NCBI GenBank assembly: GCA_019828595.1 | Contig: JAHQRK010000006.1 | Location: forward strand, 620,001-684,000 | Direction: 5' to 3' | Length of the DNA stretch: 64,000 nt | Origin: Aphanomyces cochlioides | Taxonomy: Eukaryota > Oomycota > Saprolegniomycetes > Saprolegniales > Verrucalvaceae | Part shown: positions 33,395-44,407 of the stretch, piece after piece | How positions within the stretch are numbered: position 1 is the first letter of the stretch | Layout of the letters: the number at the start of each line of letters is the position of its first letter | Program-made: the position numbers and the translations under genes | Notes under the pieces: generated by a model | What the model saw: only the letters and a program-made list of their open reading frames with translations | Told to the model about the DNA's origin: nothing | Database searches by the model: none

Positions 33395-35129
33395 GCTTGT
33401 GAACGATGAAAATAGGACATTGTGCTGTGTAATTGTTGAGGGATGCCAATGTCTTCTTGGTCATGAATTTGTGCAACGCTTGTAGTAGTGTATTTGACTC
33501 AATCAAGACATCAAACTTCACTGTGGCTTTCCTGGGCATTTCGCATGTCTCTGACTTTGAAGATATTCCTCAATACTGCAACTGTCAATACCATGTAGTA
33601 CCTGGTGTTTGAACACACCAGATACAAAACTTGAACTTGTCGGATGATTTGCTTTTCCACTCTAGTTTGATAATCATCCGCTGCCTCAAACTGCCTTCAT
33701 TCTTTCCTCTGATGCACATCAGCTGGAACAACTCAGTCAAATGAGTGCTTGACCGCGACCAAAGACGAAAATACGCAGGGTGGGTTGATGTCATCCTATT
33801 CTGACATAATGATTGCAACACAAATGTTTCATCTCACTCAAGTTGATGCCATCATTTGGATGGAGATAGGTTTGTGAACATGTATCAGGGTGATCTAGGA
33901 AAGGTATGGCGGTAACGTCAATGTGAGTTTCATCGTGGCTCGTTTGAAGAAATGAATCATGCAGCAATTGCAATGTGACCATTAGTGTCGTGAGACGCAA
34001 ATGATTGATAATTCAAGGCTTCAGTCATGTCGTTTTGGCAATTTTGCTTCGCAATCTGGCTTTTGGAATAAAAGACTGAGGTCATTAGGTGTTTGTTGCA
34101 ATTTGTCAGCAGCTGGATCAAATAGATAACATCTTTTACAAAGGTCCAATTGTATCGATCAGTCCGTCACACACTTCCATAAGTACTTTTCTCCATCGCT
34201 TTGGCTAGATTGACTAGACACAGTAGCAAATATTGACCAAGTTGTGAAAGCGCCACGAATTTTTGTGTTTTAGCAATAGGATTCAAGGCTCACACACTTC
34301 GACATCCCTTTCCTCATTTCGATTCGACCTATGGGTTGTAGGAAATCATGGAAACCATGCAGAGGTTCATGGTTACTATATCGTCCATCAATCTCCATGA
34401 CTTCATCAAGCGTAGTGAGGACTTCCTCCATTGACTTGCTTGACTTGGTCAATTGGTCCGACTATTCGTAAAATTTAGCTTCATGACGCCGATCAATCCA
34501 ACCATTTCCACAACATTACAGGCTTCCGCTAGGATTTTGTCACTGAGTAATCCAATTTGCAGTGGATTTTCTATCTCATGACAAAGCAGAATGAGGAACA
34601 CATAAGTTGTCCATGATTATCCGACGTTTGATGCAACAAACGTGATCCACCACAGCTTCCGACAAGATTTGCTTGGAGTGGACGGAAGACACGTACAGTA
34701 AGAAGGCGTCTGCCATGCTCCATGGACAAATAGGGCACAATGTCATAGAATACAGTTTTCCCAGCCATTAATCAGAGCAATACTTTCATGCTTTGTACCA
34801 TAACAGCTTGAATTATATACGACAATTCACCGATCATGTCACTTCGGATGGATCTGCGTTATCCATTGTACCGTTGATAAGACAGAGATCATCCACCTAA
34901 ATTGGTCTACGGGTACAAAATCGAGCGTTCGTTGTCCAGAACATGTATGGTGATTGATGGTCCAGAGGAAGTGTGCTGTTGTACAATTGACCCTTCAATG
35001 CATTTGAATAGATCTTCCTTGTCGATTGGAGGCGTTATGTTAAAGAATTCAATTGAAAAGCTTGATCTGGTCTTGTGACTTCAAGACAGAGGTAGACTTT
35101 GCAAATGATTCCTTCGTTGTGATTGGAAA

Positions 35130-37208
35130 TCAACGGTGGCTGCCTGGATTCGTTGTTAAGGCTTGTTCTTTCCACCATTGAAAAACATATCGTGTATTTT
35201 GGTTCGAGTTGACTTTTCGACATCCTGGTCGAGAATGGGTGTTGACGAATTCGTCGAATATGCCATCGAAAATTTCAAGCAATTCGACAAGGTCGTACAT
35301 CGCAAGATCGTCTTCAGATGAGGCTAATAACATCTCTTCACAAGTTTCGACAAGCTTGGACATGACTATTCTTACTTCTCGAAATCTTGTTTGAACCGTT
35401 TTTTTCATATGGCCACACTTGACAAATCTGTATGGACCGCATCCATCTCCATTTCCATGAAGCCAAACGCACCACATGTTTCTCACTGGTAAATCTCTTA
35501 TTGTACTTGTAATGAGCTCAGCAGACTTGGAAATCAGCTTTGACACTTGGGAGTTTTCCTTTGACCGAGAAGGTAGGTTACGGTGGACACAACTGTCACT
35601 TCTCATTGGGGGAGCAGAAATCGTCGTCGCAGACTCCGGGACAACGATCGTAGAGTCGAACTGTGGTGCACAATAGATGAATTCATCGCAAGTTTCGGTC
35701 GACTCATCGGCATTTCCTTGATGACACATAGCTTCTTGCAATCGATAAGCCTTCAATGCCAAAATTCCAAATCGATGAATATCCTCATTCGCAATGATAC
35801 CAATATGATCCACAGAGCTTGCCAAACCGATAGCTATCACAGCATCTACCATCCAATCCATTTTGACTCTCGTGTCCAACAGACGACTTTTGGATGAAGC
35901 ATCATTGATATCATCCACAGTCAGCCATCGAAAGGGTCCAATTTCGTTAATTTTGTCCCCAAGAAACCAGAAGTACCACAATGTTCGATTGTCGATTTCG
36001 AAAGGGAAAATCCATGACTCAGGTGCACGTCTTTTCAAAGAGTTGGACCATGGAAATAGCTTGACGTTTCCGAGGCTGCAACTTGTATCGCGGGGATATT
36101 TTTTTGCTGTTGAAATCTTTGGTCTCTTATGTGAACGAACCTTTGCTATATTCAGAACCTCTGCGTTGTCGTGCAGCAAGGCTTCGGCTTCCATGGCTGA
36201 CGTCGGTTTGATTGGAAAAAAAGCGTCAATCGTGTCAACACGAGGATTTCTTCCCGGAAATATTCGCTTAAAGGCTCTTGTGAGGACTTCAAATCTTTGG
36301 TCATTGCTGCACCTGGCCAAATGTTCTTCGGAAAGTACATCATTCGCTGTGGCATTTGCTACCAAAACATGCATCAAGGTTGAAATACCACTCAAACGTG
36401 CTTTTGATTCGACATCTCTGAAATCGTCATCAGTGAAGAATCGAAACGGCCCTAAGGAAAGGTCTGTATCTCCACAAAACCAATGTAACCAGGCTGTTTC
36501 AACATTGAAGCAAGGCAGTATATAATTTTCAGGAACTCGCCGCTTGGACTTGTCTGACCATGTGAACATTGCTACTCTTGTTTGCTCCATATTGGCCATG
36601 ACAATTGACGGATCACAGAATGAAGTCAATTTCTTCTGATTCCGAGCCAATCGATCACAAGATGTTCCATCCACGTACGAGGCCAGAAGACTGTTATCGT
36701 CACATTTCCACGACTGTGCCAAGGCGTTGCCAGATTCCATGACAACCTTTTCCACATTACTTGATGCACTCGTCATTTCGACGGTGCCATCACTATGAGT
36801 GGTATGCTTTGGGGGACTTTCAATCATCCATGGATATTTCCTGTGAGTCTTCGTGTCATGCGTATGAACTTGTTGTGTAATTCCAAAAGGCATCTCATAG
36901 GGTCCAATCGATTCCTGATCACGACCGACAGGACGAATCGCCGAATTGTCCATGTCCTCGCCAAAGTGCTCGCGATGGGTCAAAGATGCACTTAGCGGTC
37001 CATCGCTTACACCTTGCGGTGGTGAACTTTCGCATTCAAAGATATTACTCCCGATGCTCGTTGGTGACTCCTGGCTTGGAGAATGTTTTGAGCCAGACCG
37101 GAAATCTGTGGAAGCCTTCGAGTGAACTGGAACCCATGGCCTGCTGGATTGATCGGTGAGTCGAACTGCCTGTGAATGGGATGCTGTACACACTCCAGGA
37201 GGTATCAT
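35130..37208 (-). CDS. Three-domain WF-GD/GPFR family protein
   Basis: The frame is open from 37412 to the stop at 35130. I prefer the ATG at 37208, because the ATCCGGAT element at 37310 lies inside the longer frame and the residues before it look unlike the family. The N-terminal helix of most paralogues is absent. Three domains are visible, numbered from 37412: about residues 280-390 (FTWSDKS, AWLHWFCGD, LGPFRFF), 450-560 (FPWSNSL, LWYFWFLGD, IGPFRWL) and 637-740 (MWCVWLHGN, CGPYRFV). In the last two the S-[RK]-A-R-x-V-M block is altered. The basic tail is weak. The gene has no family neighbour within 18 kb on the right and 25 kb on the left, with mobile elements between. Function unknown. 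Confidence 0.78.
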   Translation of the reverse strand: MIPPGVCTASHSQAVRLTDQSSRPWVPVHSKASTDFRSGSKHSPSQESPTSIGSNIFECESSPPQGVSDGPLSASLTHREHFGEDMDNSAIRPVGRDQESIGPYEMPFGITQQVHTHDTKTHRKYPWMIESPPKHTTHSDGTVEMTSASSNVEKVVMESGNALAQSWKCDDNSLLASYVDGTSCDRLARNQKKLTSFCDPSIVMANMEQTRVAMFTWSDKSKRRVPENYILPCFNVETAWLHWFCGDTDLSLGPFRFFTDDDFRDVESKARLSGISTLMHVLVANATANDVLSEEHLARCSNDQRFEVLTRAFKRIFPGRNPRVDTIDAFFPIKPTSAMEAEALLHDNAEVLNIAKVRSHKRPKISTAKKYPRDTSCSLGNVKLFPWSNSLKRRAPESWIFPFEIDNRTLWYFWFLGDKINEIGPFRWLTVDDINDASSKSRLLDTRVKMDWMVDAVIAIGLASSVDHIGIIANEDIHRFGILALKAYRLQEAMCHQGNADESTETCDEFIYCAPQFDSTIVVPESATTISAPPMRSDSCVHRNLPSRSKENSQVSKLISKSAELITSTIRDLPVRNMWCVWLHGNGDGCGPYRFVKCGHMKKTVQTRFREVRIVMSKLVETCEEMLLASSEDDLAMYDLVELLEIFDGIFDEFVNTHSRPGCRKVNSNQNTRYVFQWWKEQALTTNPGSHR

Positions 37209-37309
37209 TTCTCCTGACTTCAATGCTTGCTCGACGACCACAAAATAATGAAGTGCGTTCGTAAGATAGAGGGTTGGAAAATACGATATGATTGGTCCTT
37301 CTAGACGAT

Positions 37310-37317
37310 ATCCGGAT
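37310..37317. promoter_or_regulatory. ATCCGGAT palindrome near 5' end of family gene
   Basis: It lies 102 bp upstream of the preferred ATG (37208) and reads GGCATCCGGATATC towards the gene, close to the sequence in the 63.4-kb promoter (GCCATCCGGATAAC). Confidence 0.35.
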
Positions 37318-37412
37318 GCCAAAGTGACGAAACCTCCAAGTGTTTTCTTCGCACTGCCTTCTTCCTCACCAGAACAATAATATTCTTGACACATGACACA
37401 AGCTCCGTGCAT

Positions 37413-38615
37413 AATCGATAGCCTCTCTCTCTGAAGGACATTAAGAATGTTTCATCAATCTTCGTTCACATTAAGAGAGCAATAAGGTATCAACTTTGTT
37501 TTAAGGATAGACACATATACTATTGACAAAATGTAGCCTTCCATCGCCGTCTTGCTGGCGAGAGAAGGCTGCAGCTGACTGCAGCAAAGCAGAAATGATT
37601 GAACTGAGCTGATCGACTATGATGTTTACCCTTCAAGAAGAGTATTTGGGAGGTACATGCATGTGTTGACAAATTCTTCAATAAGATGACCTGATGATAG
37701 GAGTTCAATGTTAAGCAGAAATTGTGATGCTTTGGGGTCAAGAAGCAAAAAGGGATTCTAATTGACGACTTTCATAAAATATACCGACTGAGGCATTTCC
37801 AAATTGGGTTGAGGAAGCGTCAAGTACTGTACCAAGAGAAATTTGCTTGTCAAGTAGCACACATTCTCCAATTTCACACACAAATATTCTCAGACATCGC
37901 GCGTATCAGTGGCTGTGTTTTTTCCCTCGAATTATGGAGCCTTTCATTCTGGAAGAATCTCTCGCGCTCTTGCAAACATCCTTTGGAAAATAATATTCCA
38001 CCACAAAAGCATACATGATTGATAGTTTCATTGCATTCTGAAGTGTTTTCAACCGACACCAGCAGGTTCTGACAAAGGTTGTCATTGCGTTAAATGCAAA
38101 TAAATAATGAATATTAGAGAGACTTCGCAAATTGCCATTCTCACGAAAAATATCATGACATGAGATTTTTCATGATAATTTTTGAGCGCGCTTCGCAAAT
38201 AATTCAATCACGAAAAATATCATAGGATAGAGTGGATAAGGAATGGTGGAGCAACTCATTGACCACATCTCGTTGAAAATTGAAGGTGAAAGACATGAAC
38301 TTCCTCTTAAGACCGATCACACGACATACCAGTGTGAATAAGTACTTGTTCAGCGATTTGTGGCTTTGCAGAAGCATTATTTTCTTGCATATCCATTCAT
38401 GCAGCATCACGTATGAAAATAGATTGTGCCAGGTGCATTGCATGGAATAATAAATATCCTTATCATATTGTTGGCGTGGTTTGAAGTGTCCAAAAGGTCG
38501 GGATTTTATCACGCACTCACTCTCTGCACTCTCAAATCGCGAGAAATTCCGCGACCAGTCATAACTCATTCTTCCAACACCTTCTCCAATCACATCTTTT
38601 CTGTGTTCTCCCAGG
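37413..38615. other. Divergent intergenic region
   Basis: AT-rich, between the minus-strand family gene and the plus-strand unknown gene. It holds a 34-bp imperfect direct repeat (CTTCGCAAAT ... CACGAAAAATATCAT at 38123-38156 and 38191-38223). No gene seen. Confidence 0.5.
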
Positions 38616-39704
38616 ATGGATTCCACCGAGACTTCCCCCGTCGCACTCTATCGTGTTCCTGTGTCGAAGAGTGCCAGAAATTTCAAAGGACAGTCATCGT
38701 CAGTACGAAGTGAGCCTCAGATCATTGTCGGTAACACAGTGGAGGAATGGAAAAACGCTCTGGTGGAGTTCTGTCGACCTCAATGCATTCGTGAAATCAT
38801 TGTTTCAGAGGTCGATCCGAAATTCAAGTTTTCTGATGATTCGACCCCTCAAACGAGTGATTTGCACAAGTTTATAGTTCTATACGATTGCAAGAAGTAC
38901 AAATATCGCTCTCTACAACAAATCACTAGCTCTATGTTGCAAAAATGGCGGGATGATAGCGTGCCCGCGATAGTTCACAGATACTCCCATAGTATATCAA
39001 ATTCAAAATTGTGGCAAGCAGCAGAAAAAGCGTTGTTTTCTTCTGCCAGTTCAGATCGAGCTGGAGCTCCCGATATGCAAGCAGTTCTTGAATTGGTACA
39101 CGATGATGAATGTGTCTACACTTACTATTTGTCGTAGGTTATCACATTGAAATCACTAAATCCTTAATTTTCAGCTCATGTACTGTGCATTTATTGTGGG
39201 AATTAAAGCAAACTGTGAATAGGAAAACGTGTGGTTTCAATGGGCAGACAAGATCTTGAGAAGCCCCGCTCATACAAGAGACAGCCAGACGCGTGGACAA
39301 GTACCAGCCAACATGATACATTTGTTTCGTCTTGCAGCTACAAATTCCGATTTAGAATTGCGTGTTCATCGACAAGTCAATCGTATTGCTTGGCGCGAAA
39401 ACAAGCGCTCGGCAGACGCTTTAAGTCATCTCAGCGACTCATTGAAACGAATCAAAAGGTATTTTTGCCTTTACTTGTAATTACTTTGGAGTGTAGTAAT
39501 TTTGATGACCGGGTGCTTGAGTTACAGAGCTCAATCTCTGTCATGTTTGAGGCTTTGAATAGACAATTTGAAGCTGAAATACGCTTTGCACAAACTCGCC
39601 GTGACGTGTTGCACGATATGGAGCAAGCACATGAACCAATTCCATCAGACGAGTCTGATGAAATTATCAATCACAACCCAAATGTCGAAGACACAGATCA
39701 TATT
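38616..39704 (+). CDS. Unrecognised multi-exon gene
   Basis: Exon 1 starts at ATG 38616 and is open to 39137 (174 codons; KWRDDSVPAIVHRYSHS, AAEKALFSSASSDRAG). A middle exon (open about 39223-39458) reads WFQWADKILRSPAHTRD and SDSLKRIK. The last exon (39497-39704) has a helical stretch VLELQSSISVMFEALNR and an acidic end. The second intron, 39459-39496 (38 nt, GTATTT...GTAG), joins the frames correctly in phase. The first junction is unresolved; 39096-39222 (127 nt) restores phase but is long for this window. No domain is recognised. It could be a host gene or a transposon accessory gene, since it converges on a DDE transposase relic 90 bp away. Confidence 0.5.
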
Positions 39705-39796
39705 TAGCTTGACATGCATGTAATTGATGCAGATCAATGAAAAGATTTTTGATATCATGCATTATAGCTTTGTCTTGTCAATCTACTTTAGAGAAT

Positions 39797-40734
39797 CTAA
39801 TTGTAAAATTCAAGATCAGCCATATTCATTTCGTATGCAGAAGAAGAATCAAATCCACGTGATGTATAGCCACATTTCTTGTAGATGCCTTCAAAATTTC
39901 TTTGTTCGAATTCCCAAAATACTTGTGAAGCAATAATATCGATACTGTGCTCGCCATTCTCTTGGTATATGCGTCTTATTCGTCGTTTGGCAAGTCCAAA
40001 AACAATCTCGATTGGATTGAAGAATAGACAGTAAGCAGGTAGAAAGATGGGTATAATGCCTAATGATCGAAGATAATGAATAATTGAAGGGTGGCAATGT
40101 ATTCTAGCGCCATCCATGATCCAAACAGAATGTCGTCCAGGGTATTGTTGAACATTATTTCATATGAAACACATTTTGAAACTAAAATACCTTTCCACTC
40201 ATCACAAATATCTTGCAATATGTGATGAACGATTGACGATCAAACGTTCCATTAACCATGAAGACATCAATCACACCATCAATGCCAATGAAACAAAGCT
40301 TTGACATTCGTGGTTTTCGTTGGAATTCACCACGATAATATAATTGTTTTCCCTAATGACAAACTATTTAAGTTAGATCAAAGCGTGTATCATACCTTCA
40401 CCCCAAAGCCCCTTTTTCTCAACAAATCTCTGTTATCAAAGCTAACTTCGTCGTGAAAAGCGGGCAATGTCTTGGTTGCTTATCTGTATAGCTCGTCGCT
40501 CGAGCACCTTGTATGTTAAACCAGCATCCCGTAGTATCACAGAAATGTGGGAGCTTGAGATGTGTTTGTGAAATTCTGACTCATACATGAATTGAGCCTC
40601 ACTCAAAGGTCAAGACTACCCACTTTTACTGTTCAATATTCGATGCATAGCCTTTGAGCTTAGGCTCCTGCTTCGGTTTTTGCTTACTTCTTCCTTGCAC
40701 ATCGATCATAATTGGGGAGAGTTTTGTGAATTAT
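39797..40734 (-). pseudogene. IS630/Tc1-like DDE transposase relic
   Basis: Read on the minus strand, the catalytic end (39797-40117) gives MDGARIHCHPS (second Asp), an FLPAY box and FFNPIEIVFGLAKRR (catalytic Glu). Upstream, LCFIGIDGVIDVFM (near 40270-40310, first Asp region) and an N-terminal helix-turn-helix region (near 40450-40690) are in other frames with stops. Its 5' end is inside the left arm of a large inverted repeat (40608-41006). The IS630/Tc1 assignment rests on the motif order. Confidence 0.6.
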
Positions 40735-41006
40735 CACTAAGTTAATCTTTTATTTCACATTATTATTCAAAACAGTATGAATATTTGTATGAAATTTAAT
40801 AAATTTTCTTCGGAGAGAGCCGCAGAGAAAACGCAAATCCATCCTTTTTTTACTGGAAAGAGAGCCAATCAAACATCAAATAATTCACAAAAATCTCCCC
40901 AATTATGATCGATGTGCAAGGAGGAAGTAAGCAAAAACCGAAGCAGGAGCCTAAGCTCAAAGGCTATGCATCGAATATTGAACAGTAAAAGTGGGTAGTC
41001 TTGACC
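40608..41006. repeat. Large foldback, 127-bp arms
   Basis: Arms 40608-40734 and 40880-41006 are complementary with about three mismatches (one in the central 107 bp), with a 145-bp AT-rich spacer. The left arm contains the 5' end of the transposase relic, so the right arm is an inverted duplicate of coding sequence. Confidence 0.9.
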
Positions 41007-41031
41007 AGCATGGCAACCTCCTTCGGCTGAG

Positions 41032-41102
41032 CTCTGAGGCTAAAGATGGGACAACATTAAACTCATCGATTGGTGAATGTTGTGCCATCTTTATCTTCAG
41101 AG
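41032..41102. repeat. 27-bp-arm hairpin
   Basis: Arms 41032-41058 (CTCTGAGGCTAAAGATGG...) and 41076-41102 pair with three mismatches around a 17-nt loop. It is 25 bp from the large foldback, so it may be part of the same element. Confidence 0.8.
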
Positions 41103-41320
41103 CTTGACCATTTTCTTTCTGTTCCAGAGATGTGTCGTGCATGTAGGTTATGGAAGGACATATTTTTAGTTTGTGCTGCTTCTGTTTTTTTATTACATTA
41201 CATGTTGGGATACGCCACACATCTCCAAACAGGAGTTGAGTCGCCAGTGTGCGCTTCCATTCTACTCGCAATCAATACATTGTTCCTTTAGCGGAATCAA
41301 AAGCCGCTTACCTTACATGC

Positions 41321-41362
41321 GTGCTTCTCTGGATCGTTCCATCAAAAGATCCAGAGAAGCAC
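41321..41362. repeat. Perfect 15-bp-arm hairpin
   Basis: GTGCTTCTCTGGATC at 41321-41335 and its exact complement at 41348-41362, with a 12-nt loop, G+C-rich for this area. It could form a stable RNA hairpin. Confidence 0.85.
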
Positions 41363-41800
41363 TGCGCAGCAAGTTGCGTGCAGAAAGTTTGGCTAGACTT
41401 CATCGGGCTGTCGCCTTTCCAAATGAACTATTTCTGCCCAATCTCAACACATCGTCCAACTCATTGCACTCTAATTGGATGATAGTCTTGAGTAAATCCA
41501 GCGATTTACGTTTTCTGACAACAAGTCATTTTGAAGCAAACGTACAATATTGTGTGTCTAGAAAAAAACTGGAAGAAAATATCGACGCAGCCATTTTGAC
41601 GCAAAAATGACGCAATACAAACTTCAAATGTAATGAAATTGAATGCTTCGAACATGATTTTCAAACATTTAAAACGTTTGAAATTACACTATTTAACGGT
41701 CATGATCGACAAAATGCTTGCGTAAATCTTAAATATGGTATTCATTTTCAAATCGATTTCATCATACTGAAGTGGTGTGTGTTTTGCGTGAGTTAGGTGG

Positions 41801-41910
41801 CTGATCGATTCTGATTGGCTGAATAATTTTAAACTTTTAATTCTAGCCAATCAGAGAAGCCCGGTCGATTCAAACCGTTCCTCACAATTTTGTGTCAAAC
41901 GCACAATAAT
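41801..41910. repeat. Dispersed repeat copy 2 with inverted CCAAT boxes
   Basis: Same strand and order as 9941-10066: GATTCTGATTGGCTGA, an AT-rich centre, TCTAGCCAATCAGAGA and TCAAACCGTTCCTCACAA. It lies about 580 bp upstream of the Tigger-like relic and may mark the start of a different, decayed element. Confidence 0.65.
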
Positions 41911-42491
41911 TGTTTAATTAATCGGCAGGACGACACGCAAAAACGCGCTCAAATGAAAGAGCTCTTTATACTCTCTGATTTGCTGAGTGTAGTCATGGAG
42001 AATTGTATTTTTGAAAATCGGCTGTTCACAAAAAATAACGCCACTCATTCATTTCTTGCCTTCCAAACACGGTAGAATCCACGTTTGTCACAGCGAATTC
42101 CCCTGTCTTAATACAACATGTTGCATGAAGCGTAGTAAGTACTATTAATAGTATTGTCCTACGAAGGCGATATATTATTTTACACAAACATAATTTCTCA
42201 AAGAATGGAACGATGTCGTAGCGTATATTTCATCAGTTACGAGTCGCCCGATGATACTACGATTTTTCAAATCTTCTACACCTTTTCTCGGCCAAGTTGA
42301 ATTAAATTTCCACGTACAGATAAAACTGCCAAGTGAAACACCTTGTATGATGAACACCATATCATTCCACCGTGCTCTTCGCCACTCAAATGAACCTTTC
42401 AAGTTAAACGTAGAAACCTCACCCGAGAAACGCTTTTCCAATTGAAATATATAGGAAGCACTATTCGATTCACGCAGTTTTAAATAACTGA

Positions 42492-44125
42492 ATGACTGCT
42501 ATCATTTTGACTTTGTCGATCGCCATGGTCGAGATTGACCTCATGAAGAAAGCTGAGGTTCTCAAAATGCTTGATGAGAACATTCCCTACAAGGATATCG
42601 TACACAAATATGGCATATCGAAAGCCATGGTCACTCGTATCAAGAAGAAACGACCTGAAATCATGGCAAAACTTCAGCAAAACGCTGATCCTGGGTCTAT
42701 ACGGCCGTGCCGACTAGCTGGCGCTGCGCTGGAGCTCGATCGCTGGGTGTACTTATGGTTTTGCAAAGCTCGTGCCACGAAAGTCATTCCTGTTAATGGA
42801 CCTATGAATCAGGAGAAGGCTCTTCGTGTAGCCGCAACTCTCGGCATGGTCAACTTCACAGCCTCAAACGGATGGTTGCAAAACTTTCGCGCTCGTCACA
42901 ACATCAAATTTCGATCGCTCTCGGGAGAATCTGCCTTAGTCAACATGGAAACAGTTGATCAATGGTCTAAGTCAATAACAAGCATTGTCAGCAACTTTGA
43001 TCCCAAAGATATTTTCAACTGTGACGAGACTGGACTGCAATGGCGCGATTTACCAAGCAAATCACTCGTGATGAGAGATGAGCAGTGCAAAGGAAACAAA
43101 AAAACAAAGAAAGGGTGTCGGTCTTGCTTATTGCGTCTGCGATTGGAGAGAAAATGCCACTTCTCATCATTAACAACTCCCTCATGCCAAGAGCCTTCAA
43201 GAAGAAGGTCCCCCTTGGTGTCCAATGGTATGCCAACCCCAAGGCTTGGATGAGAGGAGACATTTTCTCTCAATATTGTTTATGGCTTGACAAAAGAATG
43301 GCAGCTCAAGGCAGACACATCCTCTTGCTCATGGATAACGCCCCTTGTCACATTGTACCGGAGGATATGCTCACGAACGCAAAGGTTGTCTTCTTACCAC
43401 CAAACACAACTTGCTTTACCGAACCGCTTGACGCTGGAGTAATAAAAAATTTCAAGGTGAAGTACAGAATGCTGCTTGTGAATTACCTTGTATCGTCGCT
43501 CGATTCACTTGGACCAAGTCCAAGTCCTTCAATGTTCAAGGGCGTTGATATGTAAATGGCTGTGGAATGGATGAAAAGTGCGTGGGCGGATGTCTCAACT
43601 ACAACAATATGAAATTGCTTTAAGCACTGCAAGGTTCTTGATCCCTCAAGATACGTTGCCAGTGTGTGCGACCCTTCAACCGTTACAATATCAAGTGGGG
43701 ATGTTGATGTCGCTTTGGCCAATGTGGAATGTATTGACGAATCTCTATCAAATGCTACTTCTTTGGACGACCACAGTGATGAAAATCAAGTTCGTGTGAT
43801 GCTACAATTGCTGGGCTGTGATCCTGAAGATATTATTCTTGATGAGGACATCCCTGCGTTTGAAACAGACGCTGCAAGTTGGGAGAGAGACGTTCTTGAG
43901 GCTCAAGAGGCTGTTGATTCCGCGGATGATGCTGATAGTGCGTCTGACGACGACAACCCACAAGTTCCAAGGACCGTGGATGTGCAGCAAGCCGTGGCAT
44001 TACTGGAGACTTGGGCGAAGCACTCCAAAATTGATATTGCGAGAGACATCTCGTCACTTCGATCTGCAATTGCTGTTTATCGTTCAAAGCTCCCAAATGG
44101 AACCATCGAGTCATGGCTGTTGTGA
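42492..44125 (+). pseudogene. Tigger/pogo-type transposase with CENP-B-like HTH
   Basis: An N-terminal psq/CENP-B-type helix-turn-helix (YKDIVHKYGISKAMVTRIKK, about 42585-42645) is followed by the second CENP-B HTH (WLQNFRARHNIKFRSLSGE, about 42870-42930). The DDE_1 region has FNCDETGLQWR (first Asp, about 43015), MDNAPCH (second Asp, about 43335) and NTTCFTEPLDAGVIKNFK (third Asp, about 43400-43455). An acidic C terminus (43664-44125) ends TIESWLL. There is a frame shift in the A-rich run near 43098-43110, a TAA at 43553-43555 and a TGA near 43612. All three catalytic positions are still present, so decay may be recent. The likely start is ATG 42492 or 42525. Confidence 0.8.
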
Positions 44126-44407
44126 TGTGCGTCAGGAGATAACCATTTACTCTAATAAAACCTTCTATACTGAAACACCTCGTATTGAAAATAAAAATAT
44201 TCCACGCACATCCGTTTCATTTGGCAGGTTTAACTGTAGGTGGAAAGGAACATAATATAAAACTCCAATCGAACACAAAAAACAATAAAAAACAGTATAT
44301 TTTCATTCAATATGAAATCTGTTTCATGCAAAGTGAACATTTCAGCTTCCATACTGCATGTTCTCGTAATTGAGCGCTCTCACTAGGTTCCTTTGGCAGA
44401 ACAAAGC

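Larger units (their letters stand above)
29396..35129. other. 5.7-kb gene-poor region rich in palindromes
   Basis: No frame here has a recognisable domain; the open frames are short and on both strands. It contains degenerate ACGAAAT tandem repeats (29695-29850), two adjacent perfect palindromes (30273-30330), a 13-bp inverted repeat (31222-31267), a 30-bp minisatellite (31951-32070), a 33-bp palindrome (32227-32259) and a 36-bp-arm hairpin (33312-33394). No transposase or RNA gene is seen. Confidence 0.6.
41007..42491. other. Region with hairpins and an unassigned ORF
   Basis: It contains two hairpins (41032-41102 and 41321-41362), a 145-codon open frame (41173-41610, basic and without a recognisable domain, spanning the second hairpin), repeat copy 2 (41801-41910) and the 5' region of the Tigger-like relic. 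Confidence 0.5.

Noticed and set aside
35130..37412. ATG at 37412 as the start of the three-domain gene
   Set aside because: Possible, but the first 68 residues are hydrophobic and unlike the family, and an ATCCGGAT site lies inside; ATG 37208 is preferred, though not proven.
41173..41610. 145-codon ORF as a host gene
   Set aside because: No domain recognised; it reads through a perfect hairpin (41321-41362) and begins in a hydrophobic, T-rich stretch. I left it as part of the intergenic entry.
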